Shown: piece by piece, positions 1 to 6,134 of the stretch
Numbering within the stretch: position 1 is the first letter of the stretch
Layout: every line of letters begins with the position of its first letter
Notes under the pieces: model-generated
Told to the model about the DNA's origin: nothing
Databases searched by the model: none
What the model saw: only the letters and a program-made list of their open reading frames with translations
Assembly (NCBI GenBank): GCA_905193995.1
Contig: CAJJQT010000062.1
Coordinates: forward strand, 1 to 8,735
From: an uncultured Porphyromonadaceae bacterium
Lineage (GTDB): Bacteria; Bacteroidota; Bacteroidia; Bacteroidales; Muribaculaceae
DNA length: 8,735 bases
Direction: 5' to 3'
Translations under genes and position numbers: made by a program

Positions 1-1
1 A

Positions 2-118
2 TTCATGTGCGCGAAAGAGGACTTTTCGGGTTACCATAATTTCGCGGCCGACTATGCTACTCATCAGCGCAACGCCCGCCGCTACCAGGCGCAGCTCAAC
101 CGCCGCGGCATCCGCTGA
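2..118 (+). CDS. mltG: Endolytic murein transglycosylase MltG, C-terminal fragment
   Basis: Only the last 38 codons are present; the gene enters from the left edge and ends with TGA at 116-118. The tail contains [12 protein letters not shown], then [12 protein letters not shown]. This matches the conserved C-terminus of MltG/YceG, which in E. coli has the pattern FVADG-G-H-F---L--HN---Y. MltG is an inner-membrane lytic transglycosylase that cuts nascent glycan strands in the periplasm and so sets where peptidoglycan elongation ends. The catalytic Glu lies in the missing upstream part and cannot be checked. The gene converges with the TPR gene at 122 with only 3 bases between the stop codons, so no terminator fits between them. 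Identity rests on a short tail, but its pattern is distinctive. Confidence 0.82.
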   Translation, partial: FMCAKEDFSGYHNFAADYATHQRNARRYQAQLNRRGIR

Positions 119-121
119 GGA

Positions 122-1024
122 TTATTTGGCGAAGAGGGCGTTGACGCGGAGGGGGGAGGCGCCGAGACGGATGGCACGGGCAGCGTCGGCGCGGGCTTCG
201 TCAAGGAGGTACTGGTCGCGGCGGAGCCACGCGCGGTAGTAGTAGAGCTCTGGATCGTCGGGATATCGGCCGAGTCCGTCGGCCAGGACGGCCGAGGCAT
301 CGGAGAGTTCCCCGAGGGCAAGATAGCAGCCGGCGAGCGAAGCGAATGTCTCGGGCTGTGGATCCTCCTCGATGAGTTGACGCAGATAGGGGACGGCCTC
401 GCGCTCGCGGCCGGTGAGTGAATATAGTGTTCCGAGGGCCGTGGCCGTGTCGGAGGAGTAGGGCGTCACATTTTTAAGAACGAGGAAATCCTGTTCGGCG
501 ATGTCGCTTTTGCCGCCGAACAGAGCCATCATGCCATGATAGAACCGGGCTTCGGTGGAAAGCGAGTCGATGGCGATGGCGTCGGTAAATGCGTCGAAAG
601 CCTCGAAATCGCGGCGCATGGCCAGCAGCTGGCGTCCGCGGGCGAGCTGAGTGACCAGCATGTTGGGCGCGAGCTCCAGCGAGCGGTCGAAGGCGTCGAG
701 GGCGAGCGAGTCGTTGCCGAGCCGCTGCTGGCAGATGCCCATATTGTACAGAATGAGGGCGTTGGACGGGCTGTCGGGGCGCACGGCAAGGACGTCGGAG
801 AGGCGCAGGACTGCTTCGGCCCACCGCTCGTGGACGATGGCGCTGTCGGCCTCGCCCATGAGGATGAAATACGGATCCTCGTCGAAAAGCGTGTCGGGAG
901 CGGCGGCAGCCGGCGGCATGGAGGCAGGAAGGGCCGACGTGGTCTCGGTGGAATACGCAGCGCCGCGGGCGGCGAAAGCAAGGGCGAAAAGGGCGAGCAG
1001 GGGCAGCAGAAAATTCTTCATCAT
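122..1024 (-). CDS. Secreted tetratricopeptide (TPR) repeat protein
   Basis: A 300-residue protein. It opens with a signal peptide: Lys3, a Leu/Ala/Phe-rich core at residues 5-19, and likely cleavage near AARGA-AYS (about residues 18-25). No lipobox Cys follows, so it is probably periplasmic. A short Ala/Pro-rich stretch (31-44) precedes about seven TPR-like helical pairs, roughly at 53-86, 87-120, 122-154, 156-188, 191-222, 225-257 and 259-288. Telling TPR positions include YNMGICQQRLGNDSLALDAF (93-112) and YYYRAWLRRDQYLLDEA (261-277). TPRs are protein-binding scaffolds, and the partner here is unknown. Two ATG codons open the frame (1022-1024 and 1019-1021) and either could be used. It is divergent from the HU/SPOR operon, with its own likely promoter at 1044-1051, and is tail-to-tail with mltG. 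No specific family beyond TPR is recognised. Confidence 0.9.
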   Translation of the reverse strand: MMKNFLLPLLALFALAFAARGAAYSTETTSALPASMPPAAAAPDTLFDEDPYFILMGEADSAIVHERWAEAVLRLSDVLAVRPDSPSNALILYNMGICQQRLGNDSLALDAFDRSLELAPNMLVTQLARGRQLLAMRRDFEAFDAFTDAIAIDSLSTEARFYHGMMALFGGKSDIAEQDFLVLKNVTPYSSDTATALGTLYSLTGREREAVPYLRQLIEEDPQPETFASLAGCYLALGELSDASAVLADGLGRYPDDPELYYYRAWLRRDQYLLDEARADAARAIRLGASPLRVNALFAK

Positions 1025-1043
1025 CTCATCTTTTTGTGGGTGA

Positions 1044-1051
1044 CAAAGTTA
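1044..1051 (-). promoter_or_regulatory. Candidate -7 promoter element for the TPR gene
   Basis: Read on the minus strand this is TAACTTTG, a full match to the Bacteroidetes sigma-ABfr -7 consensus TAnnTTTG. Transcription would start near 1036-1040, giving a leader of roughly 12-16 bases before the ATG at 1024. No clear -33 TTTG is seen 19-21 bases upstream, which lowers confidence. Confidence 0.5.
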
Positions 1052-1094
1052 AAGATTTTCGCGAAAAGAATGTAGATAAAAAGAATTAAAAAAA

Positions 1095-1127
1095 GTTGGG
1101 GCGAATAAAAATAAAATCGTAAATTTG
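1095..1127 (+). promoter_or_regulatory. Bacteroidetes-type promoter of the HU/SPOR-maf operon
   Basis: GTTG at 1095-1098 (3 of 4 matches to the -33 box TTTG), then a 21-base spacer, then TAAATTTG at 1120-1127, a full match to the -7 consensus TAnnTTTG. Spacing of 19-21 bases is normal for this promoter class. The -7 box ends 4 bases before the GTG start at 1132, so transcription should begin at or within a few bases of the start codon. Confidence 0.72.
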
Positions 1128-1131
1128 CGAT

Positions 1132-2154
1132 GTGAAAGCCTTGATACGACATATCGAATATCTGCTGCAAAGCCATGACTGCGTGATAGTCCCTGGCCTG
1201 GGTGCTGTCCTGTGCCATGGCGAAGCGGCTTCGTACGATGCGGCTGCCGGGCTGTGGAAAGCGCCGCGGCGCGTTCTGTCGTTCAATCCCGAGCTTTCGC
1301 GTACGGACGGTCTGCTGGCACTGTCGGTGTCGCGCCGCGATGGCATTTCGGTAGAAGCAGCCTCCGCGCGTGTGACGGCTGCTGCAACGGCTATGCGCGC
1401 CGAACTCGAATCGTCGGGCCGTCTGTCGCTCGGTGCGGCTGGCGAACTGATGCGTACGCCCGGGGGGATGCTCAACTATGTGCCCGGTACGGTCGGGTGG
1501 CTTTCGCCCGCGACATTATGGCTGCCCGACTTCAGCATCGCCGAGCTTGCCACTGCATCGAACATAGCCCGCGACGCTGCGCGTGCTGAAGAGCGCCGCA
1601 ACGGCTGGCGGACGGCGGTGCGACGCGTGGCTGCGGCCGCCTCGATCGTGGGCGGAGTGCTCGCGTTGGCATGGGTGGTGCGCACCGCGATGCCGGGAGC
1701 GGCTTCCGAGCAGTTCGCTTCCGTAGGTCCCGCTCCCGAACCGAGTGTTGTGGAGGTGCCGGGGCGCGAACGCACACCGCTGGTGCTTGTCGTGAACCGC
1801 ACGCCCGAGCGTGAGCCGGTCGAAGTGGCCGAAGCCGCAGCAGCTCCGGTTCCCGAAGCCCGACCCGCTGCGAAGCCGGCTGCGGATGCTGCACCTGCGT
1901 CGGCTCAGGAAGCCCCGGCTGCCGTGCGGCTCAACGAATCAGATCACTATTTCCTGATCGTAGCCTCGCTGACGTCGATGGACGAAGCGGAGGCGTACGT
2001 CAGAAAGCATAATAATTTTAACCTCGGCATACTCACCGTCGACGGACGGTTCAGAGTCTACGTCGCCACAGGTGAATCGTCGGCGGCTGCTCTGGCCGCA
2101 AAGCGAGGCAACATCGCCCGGCAATATCCCGATTCGTGGGTATGCCGCCGATAA
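1132..2154 (+). CDS. HU-CCDC81 and SPOR domain membrane protein
   Basis: A 340-residue protein in three parts. Residues 1-135 match the Bacteroidetes CCDC81-type HU domains: HIEYLLQSHDCVIVPGLGAV (7-26), PRRVLSFNPELSRTDGLL (45-62), then a second HU-like unit from about 68 with GRLSLGAAGEL (96-106). One transmembrane helix at about 165-185 follows basic residues (RR at 155-156, RR at 164-165), giving N-in topology. A Pro/Ala/Glu-rich linker (about 195-266) leads to a C-terminal SPOR domain (271-338, starting HYFLIVASL). SPOR domains bind denuded septal peptidoglycan; the HU fold is DNA-binding in its classical members, but this clade's ligand is not established. The start is GTG 1132: an in-frame TAA lies at 1120-1122, the domain begins right there, and the next Met is residue 88. 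It is the first gene of a five-gene operon. Confidence 0.9.
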   Translation: MKALIRHIEYLLQSHDCVIVPGLGAVLCHGEAASYDAAAGLWKAPRRVLSFNPELSRTDGLLALSVSRRDGISVEAASARVTAAATAMRAELESSGRLSLGAAGELMRTPGGMLNYVPGTVGWLSPATLWLPDFSIAELATASNIARDAARAEERRNGWRTAVRRVAAAASIVGGVLALAWVVRTAMPGAASEQFASVGPAPEPSVVEVPGRERTPLVLVVNRTPEREPVEVAEAAAAPVPEARPAAKPAADAAPASAQEAPAAVRLNESDHYFLIVASLTSMDEAEAYVRKHNNFNLGILTVDGRFRVYVATGESSAAALAAKRGNIARQYPDSWVCRR

Positions 2155-2165
2155 CGCCTCTGCAT

Positions 2166-2711
2166 ATGGAATCACTGCATGACTTATTAATCCGCCGGCA
2201 CAGCATCCGCCGCTATGCCGACCGCGAGATCAGCGCCGAAGATGTAAAAACTATCCTCGAGGCAGCTCTGCTGGCCCCGTCGTCTAAGAGCAAACGCCCA
2301 TGGCAGTTCGTCCTTGTCGATGATAAGAATATGCTGGCCCGTCTGGCCGAATGCAAGGCCAACGGCACGCGGCCCATCTCGTCGTGCGCTCTGGCAGTGG
2401 TTGTGACCGCTTCGCCCGAAGGTACCGACATGTATCTGGAAGACATGTCCATAGCTGCCGCTTATATGCAGCTGCAGGCCACGGCTCTGGGCCTGGGCGC
2501 CTGCTGGATACAGGTGCGCAACCGTTTCACGGCCGACGGCGAATCGGCCGAGGATATCGTTCGCGACTTGCTCGGCATTCCGGCAGACCTGATAGTAGAG
2601 TGCATCGTCACGGTCGGCTATCCCGACGAGGAACGGCGCCCTGTCGATCCTTCGAAGCTGCTTTGGGAGAAGGTACACATCGAACGCTGGAAACCGACCG
2701 AGGAAGCTTGA
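2166..2711 (+). CDS. Nitroreductase-family flavin oxidoreductase
   Basis: A 181-residue protein of the FMN-dependent nitroreductase superfamily, a cytoplasmic, usually homodimeric NAD(P)H oxidoreductase; the physiological substrate cannot be read from sequence. Visible signatures are RRHSIRRY (10-17, FMN phosphate contact), APSSKSKRPWQFVLV (37-51), the ALGLGACWIQ helix start (107-116) and VGYPDEERRP near the C-terminus (150-159). It is a short single-domain member. I chose ATG 2166 because MESLHDLLIRRHSIRRY matches the family N-terminus. ATG 2142 or GTG 2136 would add residues unlike the family and overlap the upstream gene. The gene starts 11 bases after the HU/SPOR stop, and its own TGA overlaps the TTG start of the next gene (TTGA, 2708-2711). 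A role shared with its operon partners is not evident. Confidence 0.9.
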   Translation: MESLHDLLIRRHSIRRYADREISAEDVKTILEAALLAPSSKSKRPWQFVLVDDKNMLARLAECKANGTRPISSCALAVVVTASPEGTDMYLEDMSIAAAYMQLQATALGLGACWIQVRNRFTADGESAEDIVRDLLGIPADLIVECIVTVGYPDEERRPVDPSKLLWEKVHIERWKPTEEA

Positions 2712-3481
2712 ACGCGCAGGGACCGAAAGTAGCGGTGGTCGGGGCCGGAAACGTGGCCACCCGGCTGGCGCTGGCGATGCACGGCGCCGGAGCGCGGATC
2801 GTGACCGTGGCCGCCGCGCACGAGGAGTCGGCCCGACGGCTATCTGAGCTTACCGGTGCCCGCGCCGTGACGGTCCCCGAGACCGATGCGACTGCCGACT
2901 ACATACTCATAGCCGTGAGCGACAAGGCGGTGGCCGACGTGGCCGCGGAGCTGCCCGAGACGGACGCCACGGTGGTGCATACATCGGGCAGCGTGCCGCT
3001 GCAGTCACTGGCACGGCACTTCCGTTCGGCGGGAGTGCTGTATCCGCTCCAGACTTTCTCGCGCGATGTCGAAGTCGACGTGGCCGAGGTGCCTTTCTTC
3101 ACCGAGGCGACATCGGCTGAGGTGCTAGAAAATATCGACCGGCTGGCGCGGCTGCTGAGCCCGCACGTCTATCACGCCGACTCGGAGCAGCGCAAGTCGC
3201 TGCACGTGGCCGGGGTTCTGACGAGTAATTTCCCGATATATCTGCTCGAGATCGCCCGGCAGGCGCTGGCCAAGGCCGGCTATCCGCTCGAAGTGGTGTC
3301 GCCGTTGGCGCGAGCGAGCATAGCGAAGGCATTCGCGGTCGGGCCGCGCGAAGCACTGACCGGCCCTGCGCGGCGCGGCGACGTGGCCGTGACCGAGCTG
3401 CAGGCCCGTTCGCTGCCGCCGGATCACCGCGCGATCTACGAAGTCATAACCCAAGCAATACTGAAAGACTATCATGAGTAA
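2708..3481 (+). CDS. Rossmann-like and DUF2520 domain protein
   Basis: A 257-residue two-domain protein resembling ProC and 6-phosphogluconate dehydrogenase-like enzymes. The N-terminal Rossmann fold (about 6-120) has the dinucleotide motif VVGAGNVATRL (10-20), YILIAVSDKAV (65-75), HTSGSVPL (91-98) and YPLQTFSRD (112-120). The C-terminal helical DUF2520 part (about 130-255) has RKSLHVAGVLTSNF (162-175) and LTGPARRGD (217-225). It is probably a cytoplasmic NAD(P)-dependent enzyme of unknown substrate. The frame is open far upstream, but that upstream part is a shadow of the nitroreductase gene. The best start is TTG 2708, overlapping the nitroreductase TGA by 4 bases. A downstream GTG would cut into beta strand 1. 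The DUF2520, KdsC-like, Maf order is, from memory, common in Bacteroidales. Confidence 0.88.
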   Translation: MNAQGPKVAVVGAGNVATRLALAMHGAGARIVTVAAAHEESARRLSELTGARAVTVPETDATADYILIAVSDKAVADVAAELPETDATVVHTSGSVPLQSLARHFRSAGVLYPLQTFSRDVEVDVAEVPFFTEATSAEVLENIDRLARLLSPHVYHADSEQRKSLHVAGVLTSNFPIYLLEIARQALAKAGYPLEVVSPLARASIAKAFAVGPREALTGPARRGDVAVTELQARSLPPDHRAIYEVITQAILKDYHE

Positions 3482-3998
3482 GATCAACTATCCGCTTGAA
3501 AAGATACGCGGCGTCGTCTTCGATGTCGACGGAGTGCTGTCGCCGACGGTCGTGCCGCTCGGTGACGACGGCATACCCCGGCGCATGGCCAACCTGAAGG
3601 ACGGCTACGCGATAGTTCAGGCCGTGAAACACGGCCTGAAGATAGCCGTGATCACCGGCGCGGTCGCCCCGGGTCTGGCCGAACGGTTTGCCATCTGCGG
3701 AGTGACCGACTTCTTCGCCGGAAAGCTCGAAAAGCTGGAGATACTCGAGAAGTGGATGGTCGACAACGGCCTGAAATCGGAGGAAGTGGCCTATGCCGGC
3801 GACGATATCCCTGACGTAGAGCCGATGCGGCACGTTGGACTGGCCGTGGCGCCCGCCGACGCCTCGCGCGACGCCCTGGAGGTTGCAGACTACGTAGCCG
3901 ACTCACGCGGAGGCTACGGCGTGGGCCGCGAAATAATTGAGGAAGTGATGCGGGCACGCGGGATATGGCCCACACAATCAGAAGCATTCGGATCATGA
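3474..3998 (+). CDS. kdsC: KdsC-like HAD phosphatase (probable Kdo-8-phosphate phosphatase)
   Basis: A 174-residue, capless C0-type HAD hydrolase of KdsC length. Motif I is FDVDGVLS, with nucleophile Asp17 and acid/base Asp19. Motif II Thr is Thr61 in VITGA. The motif III Lys is probably Lys87 in AGKLEKLEIL, and motif IV is AGDDIPD (Asp110, Asp111, Asp114). The C-terminal GGYGVGREIIEEV (146-158) corresponds to the KdsC GG-G--RE segment that closes over a neighbouring subunit in the tetramer. KdsC removes phosphate from 3-deoxy-D-manno-octulosonate 8-phosphate on the way to lipid A core. The residue after TG of motif II is Ala, where KdsC proteins usually have TGR or TGGR, so substrate specificity is less certain than the fold. 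ATG 3474 overlaps the upstream stop by 8 bases; its own TGA overlaps maf by 4. Confidence 0.82.
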   Translation: MSKINYPLEKIRGVVFDVDGVLSPTVVPLGDDGIPRRMANLKDGYAIVQAVKHGLKIAVITGAVAPGLAERFAICGVTDFFAGKLEKLEILEKWMVDNGLKSEEVAYAGDDIPDVEPMRHVGLAVAPADASRDALEVADYVADSRGGYGVGREIIEEVMRARGIWPTQSEAFGS

Positions 3999-4567
3999 AA
4001 CACCTGATACTGGCATCGGCGTCGCCCAGGCGTCGCGAATTGCTGAAAATGATTAGCCCCGACTTCGAGATAGCATCCGGAGTCGAGGTCGACGAGACAT
4101 ATCCGGCCGACATGGCGGCCGATGAAGTGCCCGTGTATCTGTCGAGGCTGAAAGCGGAGGCTTACGCCGGAATCGTGAAGAACGCCGACGACGTGCTTGT
4201 GACAGCCGACACTGTCGTGATAATCGACGGCGACATCCTGGGCAAACCGTCGTCGCGCGACGAGGCTGTGGCGATGCTGAAGCGTCTGAGCGGCCGCACA
4301 CACCATGTGGTGACCGGCGTGACGGTCACGACGGCCGGCGGCATGGAGTCGTTCGGCCATAAGACGGCCGTGCATTTCGACACCGTCCCGGATGCCGACA
4401 TAGCTCACTATGTGGATGTGTACCGTCCATACGATAAAGCGGGCGCCTATGGCATTCAGGAATGGATAGGCGCCGCGGCTATAAAGGGTGTAGATGGCAG
4501 TTTCTACAATGTGATGGGGCTGCCGGTGCATGCGCTGTTCAAGCGCCTGCAGAAGCTCGGCTGCTGA
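3995..4567 (+). CDS. maf: Maf-like nucleotide pyrophosphatase (dTTP/UTP type)
   Basis: A 190-residue protein spanning a complete Maf/YhdE domain. Motifs are LASASPRRRELL (6-17), SRLKAEAY (50-57), TADTVV with the likely catalytic Asp72 (70-75), LGKPSSRDEAVAMLKRLSG (82-100), HHVVTGV (103-109) and KAGAYGIQEWIGAAAIKGV (148-166), ending SFYNVMGLP. The KAGAYGIQ block is characteristic of the dTTP/UTP pyrophosphatase subgroup. These enzymes hydrolyse canonical and modified nucleoside triphosphates to the monophosphate plus pyrophosphate and are thought to sanitise nucleotide pools. B. subtilis Maf was first noted for inhibiting septation when overproduced. ATG 3995 gives an ATGA overlap with the kdsC stop and matches the family N-terminus; an ATG at 3965 would add ten unsupported residues. 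It is the last gene of the operon, 3 bases from the convergent lipoprotein gene. Confidence 0.93.
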   Translation: MKHLILASASPRRRELLKMISPDFEIASGVEVDETYPADMAADEVPVYLSRLKAEAYAGIVKNADDVLVTADTVVIIDGDILGKPSSRDEAVAMLKRLSGRTHHVVTGVTVTTAGGMESFGHKTAVHFDTVPDADIAHYVDVYRPYDKAGAYGIQEWIGAAAIKGVDGSFYNVMGLPVHALFKRLQKLGC

Positions 4568-4570
4568 AGC

Positions 4571-5200
4571 TTATTTCGCTTGAAGCAGGCGGTTGAAGGT
4601 GAGCTTGCGGTCGTGCTTTGCGTCAGTCTTGATCTCGAAAGTGAGTATATTTCCGTTGTCTGAGACTTCGACGTCGTCAAGTTCGGCGAAATCGGCGAGC
4701 TGACGTTTTACGGCCGCGGTCAGTAGAGACTGCCAGCGCTGTGCCGTAAGCGTTGTGAGTGAGTCGAGCACTGGCTGCTGGGCACCGGTGAGCAGGTTCT
4801 GCGAGAAAGCTACGCCGTCGGTGTCGACGCTGACGGAGAGGGTAGACATATCGAACGAAAGGACGAGATCGTCGTCATCATCGGCCAGAAGCCAGGTGCC
4901 GGTCACTGTCGAGTTGGCAGTTACGGATACTTCATATGCCTGAGAGAAAGTCGTATCGGCCTCAACGGGTTGTGTGAGGTCGATCACCGACGAAAGAGTG
5001 ACAGGACCGGTGGAGGTGGATTCCTCGCCGATACCGAAGTCGAGTGTCAGCTGGGCGTCAGCGATGGACACGGGTAGGTCGCGGGCCATGCTGTAGGGAG
5101 CAGTCGAAGCCCATTGTCCGACGAATTTGGGATTGCCGGAGCACGAAACCATCACTGCGGCCACCGAAGCCGCTGCTATGAAAGGAATAAATTTTTTCAT
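4571..5200 (-). CDS. Hypothetical lipoprotein, possibly beta-rich
   Basis: A 209-residue protein that I do not recognise. The N-terminus is a lipoprotein signal: two Lys at 2-3, a hydrophobic core (4-17) and lipobox MVSC with lipidated Cys20 followed by SGNPKF. No acidic export signal follows the Cys, so periplasm-facing anchoring is more likely than surface display, though this is only inference. The mature part has KFVGQWAS (25-32) and alternating polar/hydrophobic segments (49-125) suggesting beta strands, like small lipocalin-type Bacteroidales lipoproteins. An acidic run of five Asp is at 107-111, a helical stretch at about 146-171, and a basic C-terminus. ATG 5198-5200 is the start because it opens the signal peptide; the frame extends to 5263 with residues that would bury it. 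It lies 81 bases downstream of plsC on the same strand. Confidence 0.83.
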   Translation of the reverse strand: MKKFIPFIAAASVAAVMVSCSGNPKFVGQWASTAPYSMARDLPVSIADAQLTLDFGIGEESTSTGPVTLSSVIDLTQPVEADTTFSQAYEVSVTANSTVTGTWLLADDDDDLVLSFDMSTLSVSVDTDGVAFSQNLLTGAQQPVLDSLTTLTAQRWQSLLTAAVKRQLADFAELDDVEVSDNGNILTFEIKTDAKHDRKLTFNRLLQAK

Positions 5201-5281
5201 TTTATTTTTAATAGGTATAATGAATTGCAGCGTACGGAACATCCGCAGCCGGATTAATAACAACTCCGGGAGGCCGACTGT
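5201..5281. other. Intergenic spacer between plsC and lipoprotein gene
   Basis: An 81-base gap between two leftward genes. The part next to the lipoprotein start is A/T-rich (5201-5221), typical of a leader in this group. I see no full TAnnTTTG word on the minus strand and no hairpin with a T tract, so the lipoprotein may be read through from plsC or use a promoter I cannot identify. Confidence 0.5.
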
Positions 5282-6007
5282 TCAGCGGCCGGCTTCCGGA
5301 AGTGCCGAGGCTATGGCCAGGCGGCTCTCTTCCATAAGCTGCGGAAGGTCGTAGCCGTCCTCGGGAGGCAGGATCGGCTTGTGGATGCTGAGGATGATGC
5401 GGCCGGGACGCGGCAGGCGCGCGCTGCGCGGCATGACACGGTAGGCACCGTCGATGGTCAGGGGCACGACAGGCAGGTTGAATTCGGTGGCCAGGGGGTA
5501 GGCTCCGCGCTTGAAGCGGTGCATGCGCCCGTCGGTGGTGCGTGAGCCTTCGGGGAAGACTACCACCGACATGCCCCCGGCGAGGCGCTTCTCTGCCACC
5601 TGCATGGTGTGTCGGATGGCGCCGGGCGACGAATTGTCGACGAATATATGTCCCGAGACCTTGCATGACAGACCGACGAACGGGATTTTCTCAAGCGATT
5701 TCTTCATCATCCACCGGAAGTTGTGGCCGAGGTAGCCGTAGACGGTGAAAATATCGTATGCTCCCTGGTGGTTGGCTACGAAGACATACGACTGTCCCCG
5801 GGCGATGTTGCCGCGGCCGCGGACTTCGACGCGGACCAGGGTCAGTGCGCAGAATGCGCGGGCCCAGAGCATCGGAAGCCAGTAGCCCATCTGCCGGCCG
5901 AGGCCGATGAATGTGAACAGGATGGTCAGCGTGGCCGTGAGGATGGTGATCACGACCACCAGAGGTATCATGATCAGGAACTGATATATGCGGTATAGGA
6001 ACATCAT
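5282..6007 (-). CDS. plsC: 1-acyl-sn-glycerol-3-phosphate acyltransferase
   Basis: A 241-residue member of the PlsC/LPLAT family, which transfers a fatty acyl group to lysophosphatidic acid to form phosphatidic acid at the inner membrane. An N-terminal hydrophobic segment (about 8-35) anchors it. Family motifs in order: the catalytic HX4D box VANHQGAYDIF (78-87, His80 and Asp85); KKSLEKIPFVG (102-112) leading to IFVDNSS (121-127); FPEGSR (151-156) for glycerol-phosphate binding; and LPVVPLTIDGAY (178-189). The HX4D box uses Gln-Gly in place of the more usual Gln/Arg-Ser, a tolerated variation. Length is normal for bacterial PlsC. Two ATGs open the frame (6005-6007 and 6002-6004). The preceding pfp terminator suggests it starts its own transcript, but no consensus promoter is evident. 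A related lysolipid acyltransferase acting on another acceptor cannot be excluded. Confidence 0.9.
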   Translation of the reverse strand: MMFLYRIYQFLIMIPLVVVITILTATLTILFTFIGLGRQMGYWLPMLWARAFCALTLVRVEVRGRGNIARGQSYVFVANHQGAYDIFTVYGYLGHNFRWMMKKSLEKIPFVGLSCKVSGHIFVDNSSPGAIRHTMQVAEKRLAGGMSVVVFPEGSRTTDGRMHRFKRGAYPLATEFNLPVVPLTIDGAYRVMPRSARLPRPGRIILSIHKPILPPEDGYDLPQLMEESRLAIASALPEAGR

Positions 6008-6049
6008 GTCTAAGCGGGCAAAAAGTGGCTGGAAGCCGTATGAATACGT

Positions 6050-6102
6050 TGGAAATAAGAAAAAGGCCTGCCGAGCAAAAACGCTCTCCCGGGCAGGCCT
6101 TT
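6050..6102 (-). terminator. Rho-independent terminator after pfp
   Basis: Perfect 11-bp inverted repeat: AAAGGCCTGCC at 6062-6072 pairs with GGCAGGCCTTT at 6092-6102. The loop contains a nested GAGC/GCTC stem (6073-6076 with 6083-6086). On the minus strand the stem is followed by a T-rich run (TTTTTCTTATTT, about 6064-6053), so it terminates leftward transcription from pfp before plsC. On the plus strand only TTTC follows, so it is weak in that direction. Confidence 0.85.
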
Positions 6103-6134
6103 CTGCAAGCTGAGATTCGGGATCTTTATCGTGA

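Larger units (their letters stand above)
1025..1131. other. Divergent intergenic promoter region
   Basis: This 107-base stretch separates the leftward TPR gene from the rightward HU/SPOR operon. It is strikingly A/T-rich against GC-rich coding flanks. It holds one Bacteroidetes-type promoter word on each strand (listed separately) and no open frame that resembles a gene. Confidence 0.8.

Noticed and set aside
536..1075. Open frame of 179 codons on the plus strand opposite the TPR gene
   Set aside because: It is a shadow of the TPR coding frame in GC-rich DNA. Its translation has no family features, while the minus strand shows a signal peptide and regular TPR helices.
2136..2165. Upstream starts for the nitroreductase (GTG 2136, ATG 2142)
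   Set aside because: They overlap the SPOR coding end and add residues not seen in the family; MESLHDLLIRRHSIRRY at 2166 is the family start.
2351..2707. N-terminal extension of the DUF2520 frame upstream of 2708
   Set aside because: The frame is open but lies inside the nitroreductase gene and translates to low-complexity Arg/Gly/His-rich sequence. The Rossmann domain begins just after the TTG at 2708.
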